The translations under genes were made by a program, and so were the position numbers. Source: an uncultured Lachnospiraceae bacterium (GTDB lineage: Bacteria > Bacillota > Clostridia > Lachnospirales > Lachnospiraceae). Taken from it: DNA of 64,000 bases. Below the pieces are notes generated by a model. The model had not been told where the DNA came from. It ran no database searches and saw only the letters and a program-made list of their open reading frames with translations. Below, in pieces: positions 51,567 to 59,871 of this stretch; position 1 is the first letter of the stretch, and each line of letters begins with the position of its first letter. The stretch covers positions 24,339-88,338 of the forward strand of contig CADBXF010000004.1 in assembly GCA_902798585.1 (NCBI GenBank). The letters run 5' to 3'.

Positions 51567-53342
51567 ATGAAGAAGAGATGGCTTCGTTACCTTGCGCTCA
51601 TGCTTGTGCTGATTCTTTCAATCGGCATGCTTGCTGCCTGCGGTGACGATGATGACGATGACGACGATGATTCGGGGAAGAAGAAAGATCCGGATTACAC
51701 AGTCAACGAGGTATTGCCGGTGTCCGAGGACATGGTGCCGGTAGGATATTGGAATTGGCATGATCCGGGGCTGAATCTCTCCTGCTGGTATCCGGGCGCT
51801 GCTACGCCGGGATTGCGCGGCAGTGAGTATTTTACCTTCGAAGATTACGGCAAATATAAGATTTATGTCGCTCCGAAATCGACGAAGAAGATTTCCTCTC
51901 TGGAGGACGCCGTGAACGGCGCTGTCAAGTTTGTCGGCAGAATCGATGAAAATATGGATGACGAAGGCGACTTCGGCGATGTCAAGGCGGGAAAGGCCGA
52001 GAAGATAACAATCGGCGGCAAGACCCTGTACAAGACCGAAATCACATACACGGCGGACGGCGCGGAGAAGAAGAGCGACGCCTTCCTTGAGATGTATGAG
52101 GATGTGTATGTCATTTATTTTGCGAATGAGACGGAGAAAGGCTCCGCTGCGCAGCCGATGGAATTGATTGCGACTACGATTCGCCCTTCGGATAATGCGT
52201 ATGAAGGCATTGAGGGCAATTCTCTCGGCGTTCCGACACCTACGCCGGAGGGACCGGTTCCTACGGACGAACCCGGGAATCCGACGCCGACGCCTGCCGA
52301 TGAGCCGACGGATACTCCGACGCCCACGCCGGAGGAGACTCCTACGCCCACGCTGACGGAGGCTGTTGCCGCTGGAACGGAAAATTATGTATGCGAGGAT
52401 TACAATTTCTCGATTGATTTTCCGGCGGACGCCTATGTGGAAGAGTTCGAGGGCGGTTTCTATGCCGAGACGGACGATGGTATTTTGTATATCGAATATG
52501 TGCTTGACTACGACGACGGAGTGGTAGAGGGCTTTGATGATTTCTGGAGCGGCGTGGTTTTGACGCCGGCCGATCTGTACAGTATTTTGTATCTCCATAA
52601 GGCAACCTATGTGGCCGGTGCCGACGCAAAGACATTTACGGTCAACGGTGCGAAGACATATTCCGACAAACTGAAGGACATGGTCTGGGATTCCGACGAG
52701 GAGTTCGGGCGCGGAGCCGGTCAATTCTATGTCTATGAGTGTAAGGAATCGTTCGGTGTGTTTGTCGGCTGGTACCTGATCGACGGTTCGCAGTACGACA
52801 ATTTTACGGAGCAGCAGAAGGCGTTGGCCGAGGAGTATGACAAGTGCATGCGCTCCTTAAAGCAGACCGGGCCGCAGATCATATCGACGGTCAAAATGTA
52901 TGAGGGTAAGCTTCCGGCCGGGGATAAGTTCACCTTCCTTTACACGGACGGCGATTTTGCTACCGTGGAAGAAGACGCAAACAACAATGCGCTTCGTTTC
53001 TGGTTCAATGAGGCCGCGGAGGGGTATGTGCAGGTTTCGCTTCTGCACCCGCATATGACCTTGGAAAAATACTTTGAAACCTTAAAGAGTTACTTCGATT
53101 CTTCGGTATATCATTTTTCGGATCTGGAGAGTTATCCGGGCCGGTTGCCGTATCAGCATTCGACGGTGACATACACGATTGACGAAGTCGATTACCGCGA
53201 TGAGATTTATTTATCCATGGAGGATACGGACGACGGGGATCAGAAGCTGTGGTTCGTCGAGATCTACGGAACGAAGGACAGCGTGGAGGAGCATGAGGAC
53301 TTCATCGATGAAGTGCTTTGGTCGCTGCACGGTGTGAATTGA
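51567..53342 (+). CDS. Large secreted lipoprotein of unknown function
   Basis: 591 aa. Signal peptide with lipobox LAAC, Cys25 being the lipidation site, followed at once by a run of nine Asp and then GKKKD. Residues ~40-210 form one domain, residues ~215-262 are a Thr/Pro/Glu linker (PTPTPEG, PTPTPADEPTD), and ~265-591 form two more similar-looking alpha/beta segments (YNFSIDFPADAYVEEF; FTFLYTDGDFATVEE) as in other surface lipoproteins. No enzymatic motif seen. Start follows ATAAGGAGGAAACAAG. The poly-Asp spacer is presumably a post-lipidation tether through the wall. Confidence 0.8.
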   Translation: MKKRWLRYLALMLVLILSIGMLAACGDDDDDDDDDSGKKKDPDYTVNEVLPVSEDMVPVGYWNWHDPGLNLSCWYPGAATPGLRGSEYFTFEDYGKYKIYVAPKSTKKISSLEDAVNGAVKFVGRIDENMDDEGDFGDVKAGKAEKITIGGKTLYKTEITYTADGAEKKSDAFLEMYEDVYVIYFANETEKGSAAQPMELIATTIRPSDNAYEGIEGNSLGVPTPTPEGPVPTDEPGNPTPTPADEPTDTPTPTPEETPTPTLTEAVAAGTENYVCEDYNFSIDFPADAYVEEFEGGFYAETDDGILYIEYVLDYDDGVVEGFDDFWSGVVLTPADLYSILYLHKATYVAGADAKTFTVNGAKTYSDKLKDMVWDSDEEFGRGAGQFYVYECKESFGVFVGWYLIDGSQYDNFTEQQKALAEEYDKCMRSLKQTGPQIISTVKMYEGKLPAGDKFTFLYTDGDFATVEEDANNNALRFWFNEAAEGYVQVSLLHPHMTLEKYFETLKSYFDSSVYHFSDLESYPGRLPYQHSTVTYTIDEVDYRDEIYLSMEDTDDGDQKLWFVEIYGTKDSVEEHEDFIDEVLWSLHGVN

Positions 53343-53373
53343 TTCGAGCGCGGACAATAAGAAAAACGACAAA

Positions 53374-53407
53374 AAAATCCGTGGGGTGAAAACCTCACGG
53401 ATTTTTG
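53374..53407. terminator. Bidirectional terminator between lipoprotein and ACT genes
   Basis: AAAAATCCGTG(G) pairs with (C)CTCACGGATTTTT around a short loop, with A-run and T-run on either side. Confidence 0.88.
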
Positions 53408-53442
53408 TCTGTGCATTGTCGAGCGGCAGGCGGCTGCAGGGA

Positions 53443-53886
53443 TTATGCCCCGAGGCCGTCAATCTCTTCCTGCGTAGCAACCGTAAAACCGTTGTCAATC
53501 AGAAGCTTGGCGCCGGCGTCGCGATCCGCGAGGCGGAAGATAATCAATGCGTTATTGTCGTTCGAGTAGTTGAATGAGTACAGATATTCGATGCTGTTGC
53601 CTGCATTTTCCAACAGCTGAAGCGCGCGGTGAAGTCCGCCCGGCTCGTTCGGAATCTTGACGCAGACGACATGATTCTTGCGCGCTGAGTAGCCGGCCTC
53701 CTTGAGCATGTCAAGACAAGGATGAATGTCCTCGTTCTTCACGATAAATCGAACAATACCGAACTCCGTGGTGTCTGCAATCATCAGCGCGAGAATATCG
53801 ACATTGTGCTCCTTGAGAAGCCCGGTCAACTTGCACAAAGCTCCGTTTTGGTTGGTTAAATAGACAGAAACCTGGTGTACAAACAT
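53443..53886 (-). CDS. ACT domain protein (double ACT)
   Basis: 147 aa made of two ACT domains, residues ~1-68 (VHQVSVYLTNQNGALCKLTGLL) and ~70-140 (HVVCVKIPNEPGGLHRALQLL). ACT modules bind amino acids; paired ones often sense aromatic or branched-chain amino acids. It is 89 bp downstream of paaK, on the same strand and probably in the same T-box-controlled transcript. Proteins of this kind commonly accompany paaK in Clostridia, probably as an amino-acid sensor. Confidence 0.9.
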   Translation of the reverse strand: MFVHQVSVYLTNQNGALCKLTGLLKEHNVDILALMIADTTEFGIVRFIVKNEDIHPCLDMLKEAGYSARKNHVVCVKIPNEPGGLHRALQLLENAGNSIEYLYSFNYSNDNNALIIFRLADRDAGAKLLIDNGFTVATQEEIDGLGA

Positions 53887-53975
53887 ATTGCCTCCTTCTC
53901 CCTGACGGGATGGTAAACCCTGCCCCTTTTTTCAAGTATATCATATCGAAAAGGGGATGTAAATGTCACGCAAAA

Positions 53976-55301
53976 TCAATTGTTGCGCAGGTTGCGGTTG
54001 TCGATGATTCTCTTGGCCTTGCCTTCGGAACGAGGCAGGGACTTCGGAGGCACGAGAGTAACCTTTGCTGCGATGCCGACGATGGATTTGATGCGCTCGG
54101 CGATGGTGTTGCGAAGCGTTTCGATTTCGCTGACCTTATCGGTGAACATCTCCTCGGACATCTCAATCTGGACCTCGAGCTTGTCGGTGGAGTTGACGCG
54201 GTCGACAATGAGCATGTAGAACGGTGCAACGCCCTCGAGACCTACGAGGCATGCCTCAATCTGGCTCGGGAATACGTTGACGCCGCGGATAACGAGCATA
54301 TCGTCGGTACGGCCCGTAAGACGGCTCATGCGGATGAGCGTGCGCCCGCAGGGGCAGGGCTCGGCGATGAGACGCGTAATGTCGTGGGTGCGGTAGCGAA
54401 GCATCGGCATACCGGTCTTGGTGATGGTCGTGAACACGAGCTCACCGGATTCGCCGTAGGGCAGCGGCTCGCCTGTTTCGGGGTTGATAATCTCAACGAT
54501 GACATGGTCCTCGTTGACATGCATTCCTTTCTTCTCCAGGCACTCGAACGCAACGCCGGGGCCGCCGATCTCGGTGAGACCGTAGATGTCGCAGGCGTCG
54601 AAATCAAGAATGCTCTCAAGGTGCTCGCGCATTTCCTCGGTCCAGGGCTCTGCACCGAAAATGCCGGCCTTTAACTTAACCTTGTCAAGAAGTCCGCGGT
54701 CGCGAAGCGTCTCCGCAAGATATGTTGCATAGGACGGAGTGCAGCAGAGCATGGTGGCTCCGAGCTCCGTCATCATCATCATTTGCCGCTCCGTATTGCC
54801 TGCCGACATCGGGATAACCGTAGCACCGATGCGCTGTGCGCCCTGATGTGCGCCCAAGCCGCCGGTGAAGAGGCCGTAGCCGTAGCAGATCTGGATTACA
54901 TCGTCCTCGTTTCCGCCGGCAGCGGTGAGAGCGCGGGCAACCATCTCGGTCCAGACTTCAATGTCATTTTCCGTGTATCCGGTGACAATCGGCTTGCCCG
55001 TCGTTCCGGACGAGCCCTGAATGCGGACAATGTCCGTCAGCTTCTGCGCCAAAAGTCCGTACGGGAACTGGTCGCGCAGGTCGGTCTTCTCCATGAAAGG
55101 CAGCTTCTTCAGGTCGTCCACCGAGTTGATGTCCTCGGGCTTGACGCCCATAGCGTCCATGCGCTCACGGTAGAGCGGTACATTTGCATACTCGAGCTCT
55201 ACGGTCTCACGCAGGCGTTTTCCCTGGAGCTCGCGCAGCTTCGTGCGCTCCATGCACTCCATGACGGGGTTGTAAATTCTGTGAATCTTCGGTTGTTTCA
55301 T
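53976..55301 (-). CDS. paaK: Phenylacetate-CoA ligase
   Basis: 441 aa, adenylate-forming enzyme. The P-loop-like IQGSSGTTGKP (residues ~94-104) and YGLTEIGGPG and GRTDDMLVIRGVN motifs mark the PaaK family. It activates phenylacetate and related aryl acids from aromatic amino-acid breakdown, using ATP and CoA. Start at 55301, with GGGAGGTTCCT before it. No indolepyruvate oxidoreductase gene is near in this window. Expression is controlled by a T-box leader whose specifier reads UUC (Phe), which fits the substrate. Confidence 0.95.
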   Translation of the reverse strand: MKQPKIHRIYNPVMECMERTKLRELQGKRLRETVELEYANVPLYRERMDAMGVKPEDINSVDDLKKLPFMEKTDLRDQFPYGLLAQKLTDIVRIQGSSGTTGKPIVTGYTENDIEVWTEMVARALTAAGGNEDDVIQICYGYGLFTGGLGAHQGAQRIGATVIPMSAGNTERQMMMMTELGATMLCCTPSYATYLAETLRDRGLLDKVKLKAGIFGAEPWTEEMREHLESILDFDACDIYGLTEIGGPGVAFECLEKKGMHVNEDHVIVEIINPETGEPLPYGESGELVFTTITKTGMPMLRYRTHDITRLIAEPCPCGRTLIRMSRLTGRTDDMLVIRGVNVFPSQIEACLVGLEGVAPFYMLIVDRVNSTDKLEVQIEMSEEMFTDKVSEIETLRNTIAERIKSIVGIAAKVTLVPPKSLPRSEGKAKRIIDNRNLRNN

Positions 55302-55351
55302 AGGAACCTCCCGGGTGAAAAATGGTTTGTTCTGTCGAACAAGATTTCCCT

Positions 55352-55531
55352 GAGGACGAGTTAGTGTTTTGCGAAAGATACATCACTCGCAAATCGTTCC
55401 GCTCACTGTGTTCGCGTAACTTTTTTTCTCGTTTCCGTAGCCCGTTCGCATCTTTGCAAAATCAAAACCCTTCGGCTTTTGTTTCGCAGAGATGCTCACT
55501 TAGCTTTCGCTAAAAAAATAAGCTCGTCCTC
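55352..55531. repeat. Palindromic element between T-box terminator and paaK
   Basis: About 180 bp bounded by inverted arms: GAGGACGAG...TTTTGCGAAAG at 55352-55377 and CTTTCGC...CTCGTCCTC at 55505-55531. Inside are further stems, including GCATCTTTGCAAAATC with GTTTCGCAGAGATGC around an ACCCTTCGGC loop (55449-55495). The outer right arm is the same sequence as the T-box terminator 5' arm (3' arm on -). It may be a small mobile repeat. Confidence 0.7.
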
Positions 55532-55790
55532 TGCTACACCAGAGGACGAGCGATTAACCCGTGGTACCACCTCTATTCAGTATGCGGAAAATGCATACCC
55601 TCATTCAGGTACATGTTCATACCCTATCGCGATAACGGACGCATCCGGCGATGCCTACTTAGCTGGCGCTGTTCAACATGCTGCTCTCGGGAGGAATTCG
55701 GAAGTTCTTCGATGCCGGCTTTCACCATGCCCGGCTCGCTGCGAGGGAAGAATGGTTCGTACTGGTTCCCGGTCGTTGCATTTGCCCAAA
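55512..55790 (-). promoter_or_regulatory. T-box riboswitch, probably Phe-specific, controlling paaK
   Basis: Reverse-strand leader. The conserved T-box core GGTGGTACCACGG is at 55571-55559. The terminator is GCTCGTCCTCTG / CAGAGGACGAGC (55550-55521) then TTATTTTTTT (to 55511). Stem I contains CAGTACGAACC, the GGTGAAAGCC motif, and a 3' specifier side with GAA then TTC then C-TCCCGAG (55698-55684). By the usual pattern the specifier is TTC at 55695-55693, reading tRNA-Phe. A competing CTT reading (GAACTTCC) places the GAG too far away. Uncharged tRNA would favour the antiterminator and paaK expression. Confidence 0.85.
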
Positions 55791-55818
55791 CTATACTATA
55801 GCGATTTCCGCTTGTCAA
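55790..55818 (-). promoter_or_regulatory. Promoter of the T-box-paaK transcript
   Basis: On -, TTGACA (55818-55813), 17-bp spacer, TATAGT (55795-55790). Confidence 0.85.
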
Positions 55819-56015
55819 GCATTTTTTTTCGTGAGAGTGGTGAGCGCGGGAGGGGCGAGGTCCGAAGGCGCAGGAGCGGGGTGTAGGGAATCTGTGCATG
55901 TTCTACACTCGCATGGGCAAGGTGTACATCATCATCGAAACCGACGGCAAATGTGAAAACGGCAAACGGTCCTTCGAAAAAGCGCGGGGCAGCGCGCGCA
56001 TAAAGGGGAATCGGA
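55819..56015. other. Intergenic DNA before the VanZ gene
   Basis: About 200 bp between the divergent T-box promoter and the VanZ gene. No gene or good promoter was recognised; the + strand near the VanZ start has AAAGGGGAATCGG as a ribosome binding site. Confidence 0.5.
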
Positions 56016-56504
56016 ATGAAGAAGCGGATTTTACGAAGTGTTCTGACTGCGGCGGTAATCGCATGGATGGCCGTTATTTACAGCTTCTCCGCGGAGAACG
56101 GTGAGGAATCGTCCCACACCTCGGAGGCAGTGGTGGACGCTGTGATTACGGCGGCGGAAAGCATACATCTGGTGGGCGAAGGAGGCGTGAGTGAAAGCGC
56201 CAGGGAGAGGATGACATTTGTCGTGCGAAAGACCGCACATGCGACGGAATACGCGATTCTTGCCGTGCTGTTCGCAGTGTGCCTGCTGTCCTGGGGCGTG
56301 CAAAAAGCGTGGCTTCTCGCGGCGCTTTCATGGGTGTGCGCGACCGTTTACGCAGTGACCGACGAGTACCACCAGAGATCGGTGGCCGGCCGCGCGGGGC
56401 AGTGGAGCGATGTGTGCGTGGATGCTTTCGGAGCGGCAATCGGCATCGGAATCGTTCTCCTCGTGCTTGTGAGAAGGCGCAGGAAGGCTGCGCGGAACGC
56501 ATGA
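56016..56504 (+). CDS. VanZ family membrane protein
   Basis: 162 aa, four predicted helices with the VanZ-like core: VRKTAHATEYAILAVL and the YAVTDEYHQRSVAGRAGQWSDVCVDAFGA loop (quoted in part) with conserved Asp/Glu/His/Arg. VanZ-like proteins are named for low-level teicoplanin resistance, but chromosomal copies such as this have unknown roles, probably in the envelope. Start after AAAGGGGAATCGGA. Monocistronic. Confidence 0.9.
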   Translation: MKKRILRSVLTAAVIAWMAVIYSFSAENGEESSHTSEAVVDAVITAAESIHLVGEGGVSESARERMTFVVRKTAHATEYAILAVLFAVCLLSWGVQKAWLLAALSWVCATVYAVTDEYHQRSVAGRAGQWSDVCVDAFGAAIGIGIVLLVLVRRRRKAARNA

Positions 56505-56593
56505 TTTTGCATAAAGACCATTGTTATTTTCAACAAAACAAGGCTCGGAAAGCCCGCTATTGTCGCTAAAACATAGAAAATGTGCACAAAGTA

Positions 56594-56622
56594 TTGCATA
56601 TTCCTGTTTTTGTATGTATGAT
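56594..56622 (+). promoter_or_regulatory. Promoter of the DUF6465 gene
   Basis: TTGCAT (56594-56599), 17-bp spacer, TATGAT (56617-56622); a ~90-nt leader follows. Confidence 0.7.
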
Positions 56623-56713
56623 GACACCGTGAAGTATATTGGACCAGCGGGATGCCCGTGGCATCGCTGAGAGAGGAGACGGTTCCCGCGTCATAATAAG
56701 GAGGATATGTAAA

Positions 56714-57142
56714 ATGGCACTCAAGAAGTTGAAGGACATTGTTGAGATCAAGGCGGATGCTGCAGCAGTAGAGAAGGCTGTTAAGGAGACCGCGAAGAAG
56801 GCAGAAAAGAAGGCTGAAAAGAAGGTCGAGAAGGCTGCTAAGGCAGAGAAGCCTGCCGAGACAAAGGTTGTAAAGGCCGCCAAGAAGGTTGCAAAGAAGG
56901 CGGAGGCTGCTGTTGCTGAGGTTTCCAAGAAGACCGCGAAGGCAGCTGCCAAGGAAGCTAAGGCAGAGGTTATTCTTCAGTTCGCCGGTAACGAGATTAA
57001 GATGGTCGACGTTCTCGACGCCGCCAAGAAGGACTTCGCTGCTAACAACAAGGCAGCTCTCAAGTCCATCACGCTCTATGTTAAGCCTGAGGACGGCGCT
57101 GCTTACTATGTTGCAAACGGCGACATCACCGGCAAGGTAAAT
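56714..57142 (+). CDS. Ala/Lys-rich protein with DUF6465-type C-terminal domain
   Basis: About 142-144 aa from the ATG at 56714, after AAGGAGGATATGTAAA; stop TAA near 57146. Residues ~15-90 are an Ala/Lys/Glu-rich coiled or H1-like tail (repeats such as KKAEKKAEKK and AAKKVAKK). Residues ~92-144 form a small alpha/beta domain (VILQFAGNEIKMVDVLDAAKKDF; ITLYVKPEDGAAYYVANGD). The domain resembles DUF6465, found in Lachnospiraceae; that name is from memory. A nucleic-acid or envelope-polymer role is possible. The codon use is strongly biased, as in highly expressed genes. Confidence 0.8.
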
Positions 57143-57184
57143 CTGTAATTTTCTCTCCTTAGGAAGAATACAGCAATAATCGGG

Positions 57185-57217
57185 ACCGTCCCGCACCGAT
57201 GTGCGGGGCGGTTTTTT
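57185..57217 (+). terminator. Terminator after the DUF6465 gene
   Basis: ACCGTCCCGCAC (57185-57196) / GTGCGGGGCGGT (57201-57212), then TTTTTG. Confidence 0.92.
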
Positions 57218-57265
57218 GTGAGAAAAGACATCGTTTCTTTCTTTCGAAAAATGCGTTACATCCGA

Positions 57266-57294
57266 TTGACAGCGAATGCGTCTCGCTGTACAAT
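57266..57294 (+). promoter_or_regulatory. Promoter of ilvN
   Basis: TTGACA (57266-57271), 17-bp spacer, TACAAT (57289-57294), 48 bp before ilvN. Confidence 0.85.
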
Positions 57295-57342
57295 ATTCGT
57301 ATGCATGAAACGGTTTTGAAAATAACTTGAGGAGAGACGGTT

Positions 57343-57822
57343 ATGCAGAAGATTGTGCTTTCGATTCTTGTGAATAATACGGCCGGTGTGCTGGCCCGCA
57401 TTTCCGGGCTGTTCGGCCGGAGAGGATACAATATCGCAAGTCTTACGGTGGGTGAGACCGAGAGGCCGGACATCAGTCGCATGACGGTGGTTGCTCTTGG
57501 GGATGAGCAGACGCTGACGCAGATCGGAAAGCAGCTGGAGAAGCTTCAGGAAGTGATTTCCGTTAAGGAACTGAAGCCCGAGCAGTCGGTATGCAGTGAG
57601 CTTATCCTGCTCAAGGTGCGCACGAAGACGGATGCGAAGCGCCAGAGCGCAATCAGCATCGCAGATGTGTTCCGCGCGAAGGTGGTGGATGTCGCCGTGG
57701 ATTCTCTGATGATGCAGCTCACGGGGGAGACGGCGAAGATCGATGCCTTCATCAAAATGTTCTATGAATTCGAAATTCTCGAACTTGTGCGGACCGGTCT
57801 GACCGGCCTTGAGCGGGCGTGA
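57343..57822 (+). CDS. ilvN: Acetolactate synthase small (regulatory) subunit
   Basis: 159 aa, the standard short IlvN/IlvH length. ACT domain at ~1-75 (LSILVNNTAGVLARISGLF; GRRGYNIASLTVG), C-terminal dimerisation domain at ~80-159. It binds valine and regulates the IlvB catalytic subunit in branched-chain amino-acid synthesis. The large subunit gene is not next to it; ilvN stands alone with its own promoter and no T-box, so regulation differs from a classic ilvBN operon. Start follows GAGGAGAGACGGTT. Confidence 0.96.
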   Translation: MQKIVLSILVNNTAGVLARISGLFGRRGYNIASLTVGETERPDISRMTVVALGDEQTLTQIGKQLEKLQEVISVKELKPEQSVCSELILLKVRTKTDAKRQSAISIADVFRAKVVDVAVDSLMMQLTGETAKIDAFIKMFYEFEILELVRTGLTGLERA

Positions 57823-57855
57823 GAATTTTGAAAATAAAAACAAAGGAGAAGTACT

Positions 57856-58347
57856 ATGTTTAAGGAATTCAAGAAGTTTATCATGCGTGGGAACATGATT
57901 GACATGGCTGTTGCCGTTATCATCGGCGGTGCGTTCAGCGCTATCATCAATTCTCTCGTAAACAACATTCTGATGCCGCTGATCGGCCTTGCATTGGGCG
58001 GAAGCGCAGATTTTTCGAATGCGTTTATTGTCCTCAAGGATGCTCCGGCGGTTGACGGCGTTGTACCGGCAGTTCCGGAGACCCTGGCTGAGGCACAGGA
58101 ATTGGGCTTCACCTGCCTGGGTTACGGTGCGTTTATTTCCGCAATCATCACCTTCCTGATTATTGCTCTCTGCCTGTTCCTGGTAGTCAAGTTGTTCAAC
58201 AAGGCGAAGGATCTCACCAAGAAGGAAGAGGTGGAGAAGGCGCCTACGACCAAGAAGTGCCCGTTCTGCAAGACCGAAATCGATATCGAGGCAACGCGTT
58301 GCCCGCATTGTACTTCGGAGCTTCCGGCGGAAGAGGCTGCTGAGTAA
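57856..58347 (+). CDS. mscL: Large-conductance mechanosensitive channel MscL with C-terminal zinc ribbon
   Basis: 163 aa. The N-terminal amphipathic helix FKEFKKFIMRGNMIDMAVA and TM1 with VIIGGAFSAIINSLV lead to TM2 at ~92-115 (ISAIITFLIIALCLFLVVKLF). Instead of the ordinary C-terminal helix end there is a four-cysteine ribbon C135, C138, C149, C152 (CPFC and CPHC). MscL releases solutes on hypo-osmotic shock; a zinc ribbon on the cytosolic bundle is atypical, though similar tails are seen in some Clostridia MscL. Spaced 33 bp from ilvN, after AAAGGAGAAGTACT. Confidence 0.95.
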   Translation: MFKEFKKFIMRGNMIDMAVAVIIGGAFSAIINSLVNNILMPLIGLALGGSADFSNAFIVLKDAPAVDGVVPAVPETLAEAQELGFTCLGYGAFISAIITFLIIALCLFLVVKLFNKAKDLTKKEEVEKAPTTKKCPFCKTEIDIEATRCPHCTSELPAEEAAE

Positions 58348-58425
58348 TCGGCAGAGTATTATTTTGCGTGGTATCAGGCGGCGATGTATCGAAGATGCAT
58401 TGCGGTCGAAAGGAGGAGTACAACA

Positions 58426-58644
58426 ATGGATATTGCAGCTACGATTAAGGATGCCGTTTCGAAGATTACCGGAGATGCGGATCTGACGAAGGCGTTTAAG
58501 AGCGATCCTACGGCGACGGTTAAGAAGGTTGCCGGGGATAAGCTTCCCGCAGAGGCGGTCGATAAGATTGTCGAGGGCGTCAAAGCGAAAATCAGCCTGG
58601 ATAAGGCCGGTGACGCGCTCGGTGCAATCAAGAAATTGTTCTGA
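58426..58644 (+). CDS. Small protein of unknown function
   Basis: 72 aa from the ATG at 58426, with GGAGGAGTACAACA before it. Ala/Lys-rich, two to three predicted helices (IAATIKDAVSKITGD; LPAEAVDKIVEGVKAKISLDK). No cysteine, no membrane segment. The KVAGDKLPAEAVDKIVEGVK part is reminiscent of a helical mini-domain, but I recognise no family. It is followed by its own terminator, so it is real and possibly co-transcribed with mscL, 78 bp upstream. Confidence 0.75.
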   Translation: MDIAATIKDAVSKITGDADLTKAFKSDPTATVKKVAGDKLPAEAVDKIVEGVKAKISLDKAGDALGAIKKLF

Positions 58645-58679
58645 GGCAAATGCGGAATTTTCCGACAGTGCGACAGCAG

Positions 58680-58709
58680 AGTCCGGGGCGGTGCGCCCCG
58701 GACTTTTTC
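58680..58709 (+). terminator. Terminator after the small protein gene
   Basis: Perfect 11-bp stem AGTCCGGGGCG (58680-58690) / CGCCCCGGACT (58694-58704), then TTTTC. Confidence 0.93.
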
Positions 58710-58767
58710 GCGTCTGAGGGAGACCTTTTCCGGAGAAAACGATGGGATGTATTTCGAGAAAAACTTC

Positions 58768-58796
58768 TTGTGCGGATTGAAAAAAAGTGGTATATT
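58768..58796 (+). promoter_or_regulatory. Promoter of pta-ackA
   Basis: TTGTGC (58768-58773), 17-bp spacer with an A-run, TATATT (58791-58796), 60 bp before pta. Confidence 0.75.
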
Positions 58797-58856
58797 ATTT
58801 ATTTGGAACACTGTGCCGCGACGCGGCATGATATGATATGAAAGGAGTCAGTAGTC

Positions 58857-59855
58857 ATGGGATTTATTGACAGCATCAAAGAGAGAGCAAAACAGAACAA
58901 GAAGACAATCGTTCTGCCGGAGTCCATGGACAGAAGAACATGGGAAGCGGTGGAGATTATTCTGAAGGAAGGAATCGCAAATGTAATTGTGCTCGGTACT
59001 CCCGAGGAGGTTGCGGAGAACAGCAAGGGTCTTGATGTGGCCGGCGCTACCGTAATCGATCCGAACACGGCGGCAGAGCTTCCTGCATATATCGACAAGC
59101 TGGTTGAGCTTCGCCAGGCAAAGGGTATGACCCCCGAGGAGGCTAAGAAGCTTCTCACGACCGACTATATGTACTATGCATGCATGATGGTTAAGATGGG
59201 CGCTGCAGACGGCGTTGTTTCCGGTGCATGCCACTCGACGGCCAACACCCTTCGTCCGTCCCTTCAGATCATCAAGACGAAGCCCGGCACCAAGCTTGTG
59301 TCCGCGTTCTTCATGATGGTTGTTCCGAACTGCGAGTACGGTGCAGACGGCACCTTCCTCTTCGCAGATTCCGGCCTTGAGCAGAATCCCGATCCGGAGA
59401 AGCTTGCGGCTATCGCAATTTCTTCCGCAGAGTCCTTCGAGCTTCTGGTTCAGAAGCAGGCTAAGGTTGCCATGCTTTCCCACTCCACGAAGGGCAGTGC
59501 AAAGCATGCTGATGTCGACAAGGTTTTGGCAGCTACCGCTATCGCGAAGGAGCTTCGCCCCGACATCCTTCTCGACGGCGAGCTTCAGGCTGACGCCGCT
59601 ATGGTTCCTTCCGTAGGCGCTTTCAAGGCTCCGGGCAGCAGCGTGGCAGGTCAGGCAAATGTATTGGTATTCCCGGATCTCGACGCCGGCAACATCGGTT
59701 ACAAGTTGGTTGAGCGTCTTGCGAAGGCTGAGGCTTACGGCCCGGTTACGCAGGGTATCGCCGCTCCGGTCAACGACCTTTCCAGAGGCTGCATCGCCGA
59801 GGATATCGTAGGTGTTGTTGCCATCACGGCAGTACAGGCGCAGGCAAATGACTGA
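58857..59855 (+). CDS. pta: Phosphate acetyltransferase
   Basis: 332 aa, short single-domain form (no DRTGG domain). Converts acetyl-CoA + phosphate to acetyl phosphate. Conserved PTA segments are ADGVVSGACHSTANTLRP and the C-terminal VLVFPDLDAGNIGYKLVERL. Start follows AAAGGAGTCAGTAGTC. Ends 16 bp before ackA; together they form the ATP-yielding acetate pathway. Confidence 0.97.
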   Translation: MGFIDSIKERAKQNKKTIVLPESMDRRTWEAVEIILKEGIANVIVLGTPEEVAENSKGLDVAGATVIDPNTAAELPAYIDKLVELRQAKGMTPEEAKKLLTTDYMYYACMMVKMGAADGVVSGACHSTANTLRPSLQIIKTKPGTKLVSAFFMMVVPNCEYGADGTFLFADSGLEQNPDPEKLAAIAISSAESFELLVQKQAKVAMLSHSTKGSAKHADVDKVLAATAIAKELRPDILLDGELQADAAMVPSVGAFKAPGSSVAGQANVLVFPDLDAGNIGYKLVERLAKAEAYGPVTQGIAAPVNDLSRGCIAEDIVGVVAITAVQAQAND

Positions 59856-59871
59856 GTAACGGAGGATTTTC

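Noticed and set aside
55479..55886. 135-aa + strand ORF over the T-box
   Set aside because: Antisense to a clear T-box leader; composition reflects RNA structure.
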